Assembly: GCA_021158425.1 (NCBI GenBank)
Contig: JAGGUR010000115.1
Coordinates: 1-6,433 of the forward strand
Source of the DNA: Candidatus Cloacimonadota bacterium
GTDB lineage: Bacteria; Cloacimonadota; Cloacimonadia; JGIOTU-2
Direction: 5' to 3'
Length of the DNA stretch: 6,433 nucleotides
Part shown: positions 1-6,065 of the stretch, piece after piece
Layout of the letters: every line of letters starts with the position of its first letter
How positions within the stretch are numbered: position 1 is the first letter of the stretch
Notes under the pieces: model-generated
The model's database searches: none
What the model was told of the DNA's origin: nothing
The model's input: only the letters and a program-made list of their open reading frames with translations
Made by a program: the position numbers and the translations under genes

Positions 1-45
1 CTGTAATGCTCAAATGATTAGATCTGAAAATCTTCTAAATGTTAC

Positions 46-75
46 TTGACAATATACATAATAGAAATTTATATT
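46..75 (+). promoter_or_regulatory. Possible sigma-70-type promoter for nadC
   Basis: A perfect TTGACA box (46-51) is followed after 18 bases by TATATT (70-75), which matches TATAAT at 5 of 6 positions. It lies upstream of nadC on the same strand and would start transcription near position 82, giving an unusually long leader of about 170 bases. The region is very AT-rich, so chance -10 boxes are common; the exact -35 box is the main support. Confidence 0.38.
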
Positions 76-96
76 TGTAATATAAGATGAAATATT

Positions 97-126
97 CATG
101 TCCCTAAAACAACTCGGGACGCAATG
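97..126 (+). promoter_or_regulatory. Small GC-rich hairpin in the nadC leader
   Basis: GTCCC (100-104) pairs with GGGAC (116-120) across an 11-base loop. The flanks CAT (97-99) and ATG (124-126) can add three pairs after a 3-base bulge. It stands out because the surrounding DNA is almost all A and T. It would sit near the 5' end of the proposed nadC transcript, so a role in RNA stability or regulation is possible. It matches no riboswitch class that I can recognise. Function unknown. Confidence 0.3.
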
Positions 127-174
127 GATAATGAAAATGCTATTTTAGTTGATTGATGTTGTTATATTTTTTTT

Positions 175-198
175 CTTTGTGTCTTTGTGCCTTTGTGG
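175..198 (+). repeat. Three 8-base CTTTGTG-type repeats before nadC
   Basis: Three consecutive 8-base units start with CTTTGTG (175-181, 183-189, 191-197) and differ only in the eighth base (T, C, G). A run of eight or more Ts precedes them and a run of As follows. A weaker version of the same pattern lies just ahead of nadA (1234-1255). The copies are plainly visible; any role in expression is unknown. Confidence 0.8.
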
Positions 199-255
199 CA
201 AAAAAGCGATTTTCAGATGAAAAAATAAATCAGGTTGAATGAAAACCGTCTAATA

Positions 256-1107
256 ATGAATAAAATAAAGGATTTTATTAACTTAGACACCCTCAATATA
301 CTTATTGAGACTGCATTAAAAGAGGACCTTTCTGAAAGTGGAGATATCACTACAGAATCCATTTTTGACCAGGAACAGGGAATATATACTCTCATCTCAA
401 AAGATTCTGGTATACTTTGTGGTTGTAAAATTTTTACGGCTGTATTTCAGAAGATTGATTCTGACTGTATAATAAAATTCAACAAAAGTGATGGTGAAAG
501 AATAGAAAAAGGAGATTCTATCGCAAAAATTTATGGAAAGATAAAAAGTATTTTAAAAGGAGAACGAGTAGCGCTTAACTTTCTCTCCCATTTGAGTGGA
601 ATTGCTACAAAGACCGCCAAATTTGTAGAAAAAACTGGTGGCAAAGCAAAAATTCTTGATACGAGAAAGACAATCCCTGGATTTCGCTCACTGCAAAAAT
701 ATGCAGTTTTATGTGGAGGCGGGAAGAATCATAGAATGGGTTTATACGACATGGTAATGATAAAGGATAATCATATTGATGGAGCTGGTAGTATCGCAGA
801 TGCAGTTTCAAAAGTTAAAAGTAAGTTGAATCCTTCTATAAAAATTGAGGTTGAGACACGAAATTTAGAGGAAGTAAAAGAAGCACTTAAGGCACAAGTT
901 GATTACATTATGCTGGATAATATGCCGTTAGAAATGATGAAAAAAGCTGTGAAAATAATTAACAAACAAACACTGGTTGAAGCTTCTGGAAATATGACAT
1001 TATCACGCATCAAGGATGTTGCAGAGACTGGTGTTGACTTTATCTCTGTTGGCGAATTGACACATTCAGTCAAAGCATTTGACTTCTCTTTGCGAAAAGA
1101 AAAGTAA
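256..1107 (+). CDS. nadC: Nicotinate-nucleotide pyrophosphorylase (quinolinate phosphoribosyltransferase)
   Basis: NadC converts quinolinate and PRPP to nicotinate mononucleotide, CO2 and pyrophosphate in the cytoplasm, the last step of de novo NaMN synthesis. The 283-residue product has the usual family length and motifs: EDL..SGDITT near the start (23-33), LDTRKTIPGFR (135-145), KNHRMGLYDMVMIKDNH (157-173, the phosphate and quinolinate site), EVET (198-201), MLDNM (219-223), EASGN (242-246) and SVGELTHS (264-271). The frame is also open from a TTG at 235 that follows AGG directly, with an in-frame TAA at 226. I prefer ATG 256 because the family N-terminus begins about there, although it has no clear Shine-Dalgarno sequence. 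nadA and nadB follow on the same strand after 159 bases, which supports the assignment. Confidence 0.96.
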   Translation: MNKIKDFINLDTLNILIETALKEDLSESGDITTESIFDQEQGIYTLISKDSGILCGCKIFTAVFQKIDSDCIIKFNKSDGERIEKGDSIAKIYGKIKSILKGERVALNFLSHLSGIATKTAKFVEKTGGKAKILDTRKTIPGFRSLQKYAVLCGGGKNHRMGLYDMVMIKDNHIDGAGSIADAVSKVKSKLNPSIKIEVETRNLEEVKEALKAQVDYIMLDNMPLEMMKKAVKIINKQTLVEASGNMTLSRIKDVAETGVDFISVGELTHSVKAFDFSLRKEK

Positions 1108-1123
1108 TAGTATTATAGTATTA
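1108..1123 (+). repeat. Two tandem copies of TAGTATTA after nadC
   Basis: An exact 8-base direct duplication starts immediately after the nadC TAA stop. The first copy supplies an in-frame TAG as the next codon, so nadC has back-to-back stops. It is probably slippage-type low-complexity sequence. Confidence 0.7.
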
Positions 1124-1142
1124 TAAATGAAATCTTTATTAT

Positions 1143-1177
1143 GCCAAAGGCAGATTCACATTTGGCGGAGTTTTTTT
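1143..1177 (+). terminator. Possible terminator or attenuator between nadC and nadA
   Basis: GCCAAA (1143-1148) pairs with TTTGGC (1161-1166) across a 12-base loop, and after GGAG comes a run of seven Ts (1171-1177). This resembles an intrinsic terminator on the plus strand, but the stem has only six pairs and four bases separate it from the T run, so termination may be partial. If it works, nadAB would be transcribed less than nadC or would need its own promoter. It may instead be a decayed palindromic intergenic repeat. Confidence 0.42.
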
Positions 1178-1199
1178 GCAATAAGTCAAAATTTAGATT

Positions 1200-1227
1200 T
1201 TGTCCCCTATTTAATTGTGGATAGAAT
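1200..1227 (+). promoter_or_regulatory. Possible promoter for nadAB
   Basis: TTGTCC (1200-1205, 4 of 6 matches to the -35 consensus) and TAGAAT (1222-1227, 5 of 6 matches to the -10 consensus) are 16 bases apart. They lie just downstream of the hairpin with the T run and 39 bases ahead of the nadA start. The position makes sense if that hairpin terminates nadC transcripts, but the match is modest and the DNA is AT-rich. Confidence 0.25.
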
Positions 1228-1233
1228 TTTAAT

Positions 1234-1263
1234 CTTTTACCTTTAATCTTTGCGGTTTACCGC
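1234..1263 (+). repeat. Degenerate CTTT repeats and small hairpin over the nadA ribosome-binding region
   Basis: CTTTTAC (1234-1240), CTTTAAT (1241-1247) and CTTTGCGG (1248-1255) form a weak tandem series like the CTTTGTG units before nadC. The last unit provides the GCGG arm (1252-1255) of a 4-bp hairpin with CCGC (1260-1263) and a TTTA loop. This ends three bases before the nadA ATG and occupies the place where a Shine-Dalgarno sequence should be; none is visible. An effect on nadA translation is conceivable but unproven. Confidence 0.5.
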
Positions 1264-1266
1264 GCT

Positions 1267-2325
1267 ATGGATATACAGAATATAATAAGTAAAATTACAT
1301 CACTGAAAAAGACTTTGAAAGATTCAGTGGTTATCCCTGCACATCATTATATAAAATCAGATATTATTGCCCAAGCAGATATTGTTGGAGATTCATATAA
1401 ACTTGCAAAAGATTGTAGTAAAACTCATGCTGATTTCATATTATTCTGCGGTGTAAAGTTTATGGCGGAAGGTGCCAGGCTTTTGGCAAAACCAAACCAG
1501 AAAGTACTCATGCCAACCCTTTTGGCTGGCTGTCCTTTAGCAGAAATGATAGATGAGTCTACAGCTTGTGAGGCTTACAAGCTAATCAGTTCTCTTTGTG
1601 CATATGAAGTAGCACCAGTTGTCTATGTGAATTCCAATGTAGCTTTGAAAGGTTTTTGTGGTAAACATAATGGAGCAATCTGTACAAGTTCTAATGCAGG
1701 TAAAATAATAAACACATATTTAAATCAGGGAAAAGCTGTATTTTTTTCTCCTGATTATAATCTTGGTATCAACTCAGCCAGAATATTACAAATCCCTGAA
1801 AATCAAATTGTTATTGTTAAAAAGGATCTTAGTCTTCTATGTAAAGGGTCAATCAAAAATGCAAGAATATTCCTATGGGATGGCTGTTGTTATGTCCATA
1901 AAAAGTTTACTGTTGAGCATATAAGAAAACTTAGAGAACAGTATCCAAATATACAAATTATTGTCCATCCTGAATGCGATGAAGAAGTAGTTTTGCAAAG
2001 CGATTTTGTAGGTTCAACACAAACTATTCTTAATACAATTAAAGATGCTCCGGAGGGCAGCATTTGGGGAGTAGGCACGGAGTATCATTTTGTTGAAAGA
2101 ATGGCTCAAAACTTTTCAAACAAAACAATCCTACCTTTAAAAATTTCTTGTTGTGAAGATATGGGAAGAATCACATTTCAGAATGTTTATGAATCATTAC
2201 AATCTATAGTGCAATATCCAGAAAAAAATAGACTGCTGTATGAGGTAACTGTTCCTATTGAATATTACACGAATGCGAAAAAAGCAATGCACAATATGCT
2301 TTCAATTGTGGAGGATAATAAATGA
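1267..2325 (+). CDS. nadA: Quinolinate synthase, long Bacillus-type form
   Basis: NadA condenses iminoaspartate (from NadB) with dihydroxyacetone phosphate to make quinolinate, using an oxygen-sensitive [4Fe-4S] cluster in the cytoplasm. The 352-residue protein shows the three-fold repeated family layout: AHHY (25-28), GDSYKLA (41-47), CGVKFMAE (61-68), LAGCP (87-91), CTSSNA (139-144), WDGCCYVHKKF (204-214), HPEC (234-237), GTEYHFV (270-276) and CCEDMGRIT (295-303). Likely cluster ligands are Cys89, Cys208 and Cys296. Their spacings (119 and 88) match the long B. subtilis type (as I recall, Cys110, 230, 320) rather than the shorter E. coli type. The ATG has no clear ribosome binding site. The TGA stop overlaps the nadB ATG by 4 bases, implying translational coupling. 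The protein is cysteine-rich, with pairs at 207-208 and 295-296. Confidence 0.97.
   Translation: MDIQNIISKITSLKKTLKDSVVIPAHHYIKSDIIAQADIVGDSYKLAKDCSKTHADFILFCGVKFMAEGARLLAKPNQKVLMPTLLAGCPLAEMIDESTACEAYKLISSLCAYEVAPVVYVNSNVALKGFCGKHNGAICTSSNAGKIINTYLNQGKAVFFSPDYNLGINSARILQIPENQIVIVKKDLSLLCKGSIKNARIFLWDGCCYVHKKFTVEHIRKLREQYPNIQIIVHPECDEEVVLQSDFVGSTQTILNTIKDAPEGSIWGVGTEYHFVERMAQNFSNKTILPLKISCCEDMGRITFQNVYESLQSIVQYPEKNRLLYEVTVPIEYYTNAKKAMHNMLSIVEDNK
2310..2314 (+). promoter_or_regulatory. Strong ribosome binding site for nadB inside the end of nadA
   Basis: GGAGG lies 7 bases before the nadB ATG at 2322, within the last codons of nadA. It fixes the nadB start at the 4-base ATGA overlap. It contrasts with nadC and nadA, which have no good Shine-Dalgarno sequence. 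Confidence 0.85.
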
Positions 2326-3893
2326 GAAAGAAATTTGATGTTATAGTAATTGGGACTGGCATTGCTGGTCTTTCTGCTGCAATTTTCTTAAAAGAAGCCG
2401 GCTTTGATGTTATCGCTCTAACCAAAGCAGAAGATATTTATGAAACGAATACAAATCGTGCACAAGGTGGTATCATTGGATGGAAAAAAGATGATAGTTC
2501 TGACACCTTGATGAAAGATATTCTCTCTGCCGGGAGTAATTATAATAATATTGAAGCAGTGAAGATTTTTGTTGAACAGGGCCCACAGCTTGTAAATGAC
2601 TTTTTTATTAATAAACTAAATGTTGATTTCAGCAGAACACCGCAAGGGGAATTTGATTATACTGAAGAAGCTGCTCATTCTACAAATCGTATTCTTCATT
2701 GCTCGGATTATACGGGTGAAAAACTTGAAACCTCTCTTATCCAATATGCAAAAAGTATTGGAGTGCAAATACTCACTTCCCATACTTCAATTGACCTTAT
2801 AACCAATAATCATCACTCGCGAGATTACCAGGAATTGTATAAACCTCGCGAAGTTATGGGTGTTTATGTGCTGGATAATAAAAAAAGGACAGTCAGAACA
2901 TTTCTGGCACATAAAGTAATAGTAGCTACAGGAGGGATTGGGAACCTATATCAGCATACGACAAATTCTGTCTCTTCAACTGGTGATGGGATGAGCATGG
3001 CATATAGAAGTGGGGCAGATATTATTAATACAGAATTAATACAATTCCACCCAACAGCACTTTATCATAAAGATATAAAAAGATTTCTTATTTCAGAATC
3101 ATTGCGAGGAGAAGGTGCACGACTTATAGACCATCAAGGGAGACAGTTTATGAAAAATTACTCTTCGCAAAAAGACCTTGCTCCACGTGATATTGTTGCT
3201 CGAGCTATTTATACTGAGATGAAGAAAGCGGGTGTAGATTATATGCTTTTAGATTTGAAAAGCTATTATAATGGTTCAGAGGAAATACCAAAAAGGTTCT
3301 CAAAGATATATAATACCTGTTTAAAAGGTGGAATAGATATTACAAAAGAACCAATCCCAATTGTTCCAGCTGCACATTATTTCTGTGGTGGCATAAAGGT
3401 AGATACTTACGGAAGAACTTCATTGAAAAATTTATATGCAATTGGTGAAATAAGCTGTACTGGATTACATGGAGCAAACCGATTAGCTTCTTCATCACTT
3501 GCAGAAGGATTGCTATGGGCGAAAAGAGCTTCTGATGATATTATAAGTAAGGGTGAAAAAATTGATGAAGAACGTTTTCAGTCCATTCCAAATTGGTCAA
3601 CACCTAAAAAACAAATTGAATTTGACCCTCTTTTGCTTGAACAGGATTTAAAGTCAATTCAACTGACAATGTGGAATTATGCTGGTATTATACGAACAAA
3701 AAGAGGACTTGAACGTGCTCGAGCCGACCTTAACTATTATGCGCATAGAATCTTCAAATTTTATCAAGATGCAAAGTTAAGTTGTAATATTATTGAATTG
3801 CGGAATGTAGTGGTTAATGCTTTGATAATTGTAAATGCTGCAATCCATAATAAAAAATCGATAGGGTGTCATTATATAATAGATGATTATTAA
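2322..3893 (+). CDS. nadB: L-aspartate oxidase
   Basis: NadB is an FAD enzyme of the succinate dehydrogenase/fumarate reductase flavoprotein family. It oxidises L-aspartate to iminoaspartate, the NadA substrate, with oxygen or fumarate as possible acceptor. The 523-residue product is close to the usual length (E. coli about 540). Visible motifs are the FAD-binding GTGIAGLSAA (11-20), TNRAQGGI (44-51), EAAHSTNRILH (116-126), VATGGIGNLY (201-210), QFHPTAL (241-247), ESLRGEGARLID (259-270), APRDIVARA (287-295), PAAHYFCGGI (349-358) and GEISCTGLHGANRLASSSL (375-393). Arg289, His243 and His352 probably correspond to the substrate-binding and catalytic Arg290, His244 and His351 of E. coli. The C-terminal end (VNAAI..KKS.G.HY) is typical, so the gene is intact. 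It is translationally coupled to nadA. Confidence 0.97.
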   Translation: MRKKFDVIVIGTGIAGLSAAIFLKEAGFDVIALTKAEDIYETNTNRAQGGIIGWKKDDSSDTLMKDILSAGSNYNNIEAVKIFVEQGPQLVNDFFINKLNVDFSRTPQGEFDYTEEAAHSTNRILHCSDYTGEKLETSLIQYAKSIGVQILTSHTSIDLITNNHHSRDYQELYKPREVMGVYVLDNKKRTVRTFLAHKVIVATGGIGNLYQHTTNSVSSTGDGMSMAYRSGADIINTELIQFHPTALYHKDIKRFLISESLRGEGARLIDHQGRQFMKNYSSQKDLAPRDIVARAIYTEMKKAGVDYMLLDLKSYYNGSEEIPKRFSKIYNTCLKGGIDITKEPIPIVPAAHYFCGGIKVDTYGRTSLKNLYAIGEISCTGLHGANRLASSSLAEGLLWAKRASDDIISKGEKIDEERFQSIPNWSTPKKQIEFDPLLLEQDLKSIQLTMWNYAGIIRTKRGLERARADLNYYAHRIFKFYQDAKLSCNIIELRNVVVNALIIVNAAIHNKKSIGCHYIIDDY

Positions 3894-4084
3894 AGATTAA
3901 TATAATTACTTATTACTACCTGAAATTTTCCTAACCCAATGCGATGAAAATTCATTTGACTATTGATTTTATTATGAATGGGTTTACCTATTTTGAGTGT
4001 ATATTTTGCCATTCTTGCAAACTATTTCAACTTATTGTTTAGATAATTTTAGTAATTTCCTTTGTCATTGTTGGTTATTGAATA

Positions 4085-4984
4085 TTATTTGTTACTATGA
4101 ATCAAATAAGCGGCGCCAATAATTCCTGAATCAATATTACTTTGACTTACCTCAATCTTTACTTTCTCATATAATTTTTTATAACAATTCTTTTGGATAA
4201 CTTTTTTTACGGGAATCAAAAGAAAGTCTTTCATATTAGAAAGTCCACCTCCGAAAACAATAATGTCTGGATTAAGCAGATTTATCAATCCTGCACAAAC
4301 GATTCCAAGTTTTTCAAATGCATCTTTAAATATCTCTATTGCTTTTCTGTTACCCTTTAGAGCCATTTGGTAAAGTGAACTAACTGTGATTTTTTCACCA
4401 AAGATTTCTTTACTCTTTTTTTCAATTGCAAAACCCGAAGAATAGGCTTCTAAGCATCCATTCTGTCCGCAGTTGCATCTTCTGCCATCTGGCACAACCT
4501 TAATATGACCAATCTCTGCAGCAAAGCCATAATTCCCATGATAAAGTTTTCCATTAATAATCAGCCCACCACCAATTCCAGTTCCAAGCGTGATTCCAAT
4601 CAAATTTCTTATTGTTTTATCGTTTCTTAGCAAATACTCACCATAAGCAAAACAGTTAGCATCATTATCAATAAAGATTGGCAGGTCTACTACTTTCAAT
4701 TCATTTTTTAGATTTATATCTTTCCAATCTGGAAAATTGGGTGATTCAAAAATAATACCACTTGCAGAATCAACCAAACCGGCAATTCCAATGCCTATTG
4801 ATTTTATGTCATAATTTTGTTTGCATCTTTCAATAATTGAAACAATTTTTCTAATTACAAATTCTTTCCCTTTTACAACTTCCGTTATTATGGAGTTCTT
4901 ATAAATTATCTTATTATCCAAACCATTTTGAACAACTCCATATTTAATATTAGTTCCGCCAACATCTATTCCTAAAAGTCTCAT
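4085..4984 (-). CDS. ROK-family sugar kinase, probably glucokinase-like
   Basis: This is an ATP-dependent cytoplasmic sugar kinase of the ROK family; glucose is the likeliest substrate, but N-acetylglucosamine, N-acetylmannosamine or another hexose cannot be excluded. In the 299-residue product, DVGGTNIK (7-14) and LGTGIGGG (133-140) are the nucleotide and phosphate loops. DNDAN (106-110) holds the catalytic Asp108, EIGH (157-160) gives the sugar-binding Glu and a zinc His, and CNCGQNGCLE (170-179) is the ROK zinc signature with Cys170, 172 and 177. There is no N-terminal helix-turn-helix, so it is a kinase rather than a ROK repressor. The frame also allows GTG at 4990, but that leaves only 3 bases after the GAGG ribosome site; ATG 4984 leaves 9 and is preferred. 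It lies 33 bases after folE2 and is probably cotranscribed with it. Confidence 0.93.
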   Translation of the reverse strand: MRLLGIDVGGTNIKYGVVQNGLDNKIIYKNSIITEVVKGKEFVIRKIVSIIERCKQNYDIKSIGIGIAGLVDSASGIIFESPNFPDWKDINLKNELKVVDLPIFIDNDANCFAYGEYLLRNDKTIRNLIGITLGTGIGGGLIINGKLYHGNYGFAAEIGHIKVVPDGRRCNCGQNGCLEAYSSGFAIEKKSKEIFGEKITVSSLYQMALKGNRKAIEIFKDAFEKLGIVCAGLINLLNPDIIVFGGGLSNMKDFLLIPVKKVIQKNCYKKLYEKVKIEVSQSNIDSGIIGAAYLIHSNK

Positions 4985-4991
4985 AACCACG

Positions 4992-5024
4992 AACCTCTAA
5001 CTTCTTATTTCTAACCTCTAACTT
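4992..5024 (-). repeat. 12-base direct repeat between folE2 and the ROK kinase, containing the kinase ribosome site
   Basis: AACCTCTAACTT (plus-strand reading) occurs exactly at 4992-5003 and 5013-5024, 21 bases apart. On the transcribed minus strand each copy reads AAGTTAGAGGTT. The copy at 5013-5024 contains the folE2 stop TAG (5018-5020). The other supplies the GAGG ribosome binding site (4994-4997) 9 bases before the kinase ATG. The intervening bases are similar low-complexity TTCTAA-type sequence. Confidence 0.85.
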
Positions 5025-5788
5025 TCCAACATCGCATACGCATTATGATTATGAATTGATTCAATGCTTTCCGCTTCAACTTTGTATGAAGTAATTCGTT
5101 TATCATTCTTTAATTTTTTTGCAACTTCACGAACAATATCTTCTACAAATTTTGGATTATTATAAGATTTTTCTGTAATATATTTTTCGTCAGCTCTTTT
5201 TAACATTGAATATACTTCACTACTCCCTGATTTCTCAATTATTTCTATTAATTCCTCTAACCAAACGAAGTCGTTATAAATTATTTTTGCTGTAACATAA
5301 GTTCTCTGATTATGAGCTCCAAAATCACTAATTTCTTTTGAGCAAGGGCAAAGACTAATAATAGGAACAGTAGCAGACAGCTCAAATTTGAATTCCCTAC
5401 CTAATTTTGCCTTGAACTTACAGTTATATGACATAATTGATTCTTCTCTTGAAACAGGGGCTTGCTTTTTTATAAAATATGGAAATTCAAATTCAATGTA
5501 TGCGACATTTGCATCTAATTTTTTCTTCATTTCTGAAAGCAGGTTTTCAAGATTATCAACAATAGTTTCTTTATGATAATGATTTAGAATTTCAACGAAT
5601 CTACTCATATGTGTACCACGAAAATTTGAAGACAATTCAACATACATATTAACAGTTGCAGTGGTATTCTGTCTTCCATACTTCCGGTCTTCTAAAACTA
5701 TCGGATATTTTAATCCTTTTACGCCGACTTTGTTTATTGTTATCTCCCGTTTATCTTGTTGATTTTGGATGTCTTTATATTTAGTCAT
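5018..5788 (-). CDS. folE2: GTP cyclohydrolase IB (FolE2/MptA type)
   Basis: FolE2 converts GTP to 7,8-dihydroneopterin triphosphate, the entry to folate and, where present, queuosine biosynthesis. It replaces the unrelated zinc enzyme FolE and can use other divalent metals. The 256-residue product covers the whole family: an N-terminal VGVKGLKYPI strand (21-30), TVNMYVEL (45-52), RGTHMSRF (57-64), PVSREESIMSY (111-121), LCPCSKEIS (146-154), GAHNQR (157-162) and ESIESIHNHNAYA (240-252). Cys147 in the CPC motif, His159 and the C-terminal Glu/His cluster are probably the metal and active-site residues. The start is well set: GAGG (5797-5800) lies 8 bases before the ATG. The downstream ROK kinase is 33 bases away. 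No FolE gene is visible in the window, so whether this is the only such enzyme is unknown. Confidence 0.96.
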   Translation of the reverse strand: MTKYKDIQNQQDKREITINKVGVKGLKYPIVLEDRKYGRQNTTATVNMYVELSSNFRGTHMSRFVEILNHYHKETIVDNLENLLSEMKKKLDANVAYIEFEFPYFIKKQAPVSREESIMSYNCKFKAKLGREFKFELSATVPIISLCPCSKEISDFGAHNQRTYVTAKIIYNDFVWLEELIEIIEKSGSSEVYSMLKRADEKYITEKSYNNPKFVEDIVREVAKKLKNDKRITSYKVEAESIESIHNHNAYAMLES

Positions 5789-5803
5789 TAGGCTTGCCTC
5801 GTG

Positions 5804-5819
5804 TCCGCCAGCTGGCGGA
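5804..5819. repeat. Perfect 16-base GC-rich palindrome in the folE2 leader
   Basis: TCCGCCAGCTGGCGGA equals its own reverse complement. Twelve of its 16 bases are G or C, against an AT-rich background. It sits 15 bases upstream of the folE2 ATG, next to the ribosome site. It could be a dispersed intergenic repeat, a protein-binding operator or a small RNA hairpin. My impression that similar CCGCCAGCTGGCGG elements recur in some candidate-phylum genomes is from memory and unchecked. Confidence 0.85.
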
Positions 5820-5833
5820 TTACTTCACCGGGG

Positions 5834-5883
5834 TCATTCATTGTTCATCATTTTTTATTCGTCATTCGTTATTCATTATTTAG
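5834..5883. repeat. Low-complexity TCATT/TTATTC run upstream of folE2
   Basis: About 50 bases are built from variants of TCATT, TCGTT and TTATTC (for example TCATTCATTGTTCATCATT), without a strict period. There is no coding signal. It belongs with the other repetitive non-coding sequences in the 296 bases between apbE and folE2. Confidence 0.6.
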
Positions 5884-5904
5884 TCTTAATTAATATCCTG
5901 TGAA
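5875..5904 (-). promoter_or_regulatory. Possible promoter for folE2
   Basis: On the minus strand, TTCACA (5904-5899, 5 of 6 matches to the -35 consensus) and AATAAT (5880-5875, 5 of 6 matches to the -10 consensus) are 18 bases apart. This would give a leader of roughly 80 bases carrying the GC-rich palindrome. The -10 box overlaps low-complexity AT-rich DNA, so the call is weak. Confidence 0.25.
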
Positions 5905-5920
5905 AAATTCATCCATAGTC

Positions 5921-6047
5921 TCAAATTTCTAATTTCTAATGATAAATAAAATGTCCAATGTCAAATAACTAAAACCAATACCACTAAGGCAATGTGCTCA
6001 TTTTGATACTTGAACATTTGGATTTTATTAGAAATTCATCATTAGGA
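5921..6047. repeat. Degenerate inverted repeat of TTTCTAA-rich sequence between apbE and folE2
   Basis: AATTTCTAAT occurs at 5924-5933 and 5931-5940 (a tandem 7-base TTTCTAA unit), and its exact reverse complement ATTAGAAATT is at 6027-6036. Similarity continues loosely inward: plus-strand AAAATGTCCAATGTCAA resembles the reverse complement of the region around 6008-6026. The arms are too diverged and too far apart for a confident hairpin. They look like two oppositely oriented copies of one low-complexity intergenic repeat. Confidence 0.5.
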
Positions 6048-6065
6048 TTTAGTCATTTTGCCCGC

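Noticed and set aside
71..95. ATATTT...AAATAT inverted repeat near the proposed nadC promoter as a repressor operator.
   Set aside because: Pure A/T arms in AT-rich DNA are common by chance, and I cannot match it to a known NAD-regulator site.
100..126. GGGACGCAA after a hairpin recalls the GGGACGCAAAGCC segment of c-di-GMP-I (GEMM) riboswitches.
   Set aside because: The 5' GGGCAAACC segment and the second conserved hairpin with its GGTAGCGGGG-type strand are missing, so only a short match remains.
605..811. Open minus-strand frame inside nadC.
   Set aside because: It lies wholly within strongly supported nadC motifs, has no ribosome binding site and matches no recognisable protein; the same applies to the short opposite-strand frames at 213-395, 1890-2078 and 5388-5576 and to the same-strand frame at 2620-2802.
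1187..1202. CAAAAT-TTAG-ATTTTG hairpin between nadC and nadA.
   Set aside because: Six pairs, five of them A-T, in AT-rich DNA, with no T run or conserved context; expected by chance.
3933..3984. AACCCA (3933-3938) and TGGGTT (3979-3984) as a bidirectional terminator between the convergent nadB and ROK genes.
   Set aside because: Only six pairs across a 40-base loop and no T run on either side. The remaining 3894-4084 gap is AT-rich and shows no other structure or gene.
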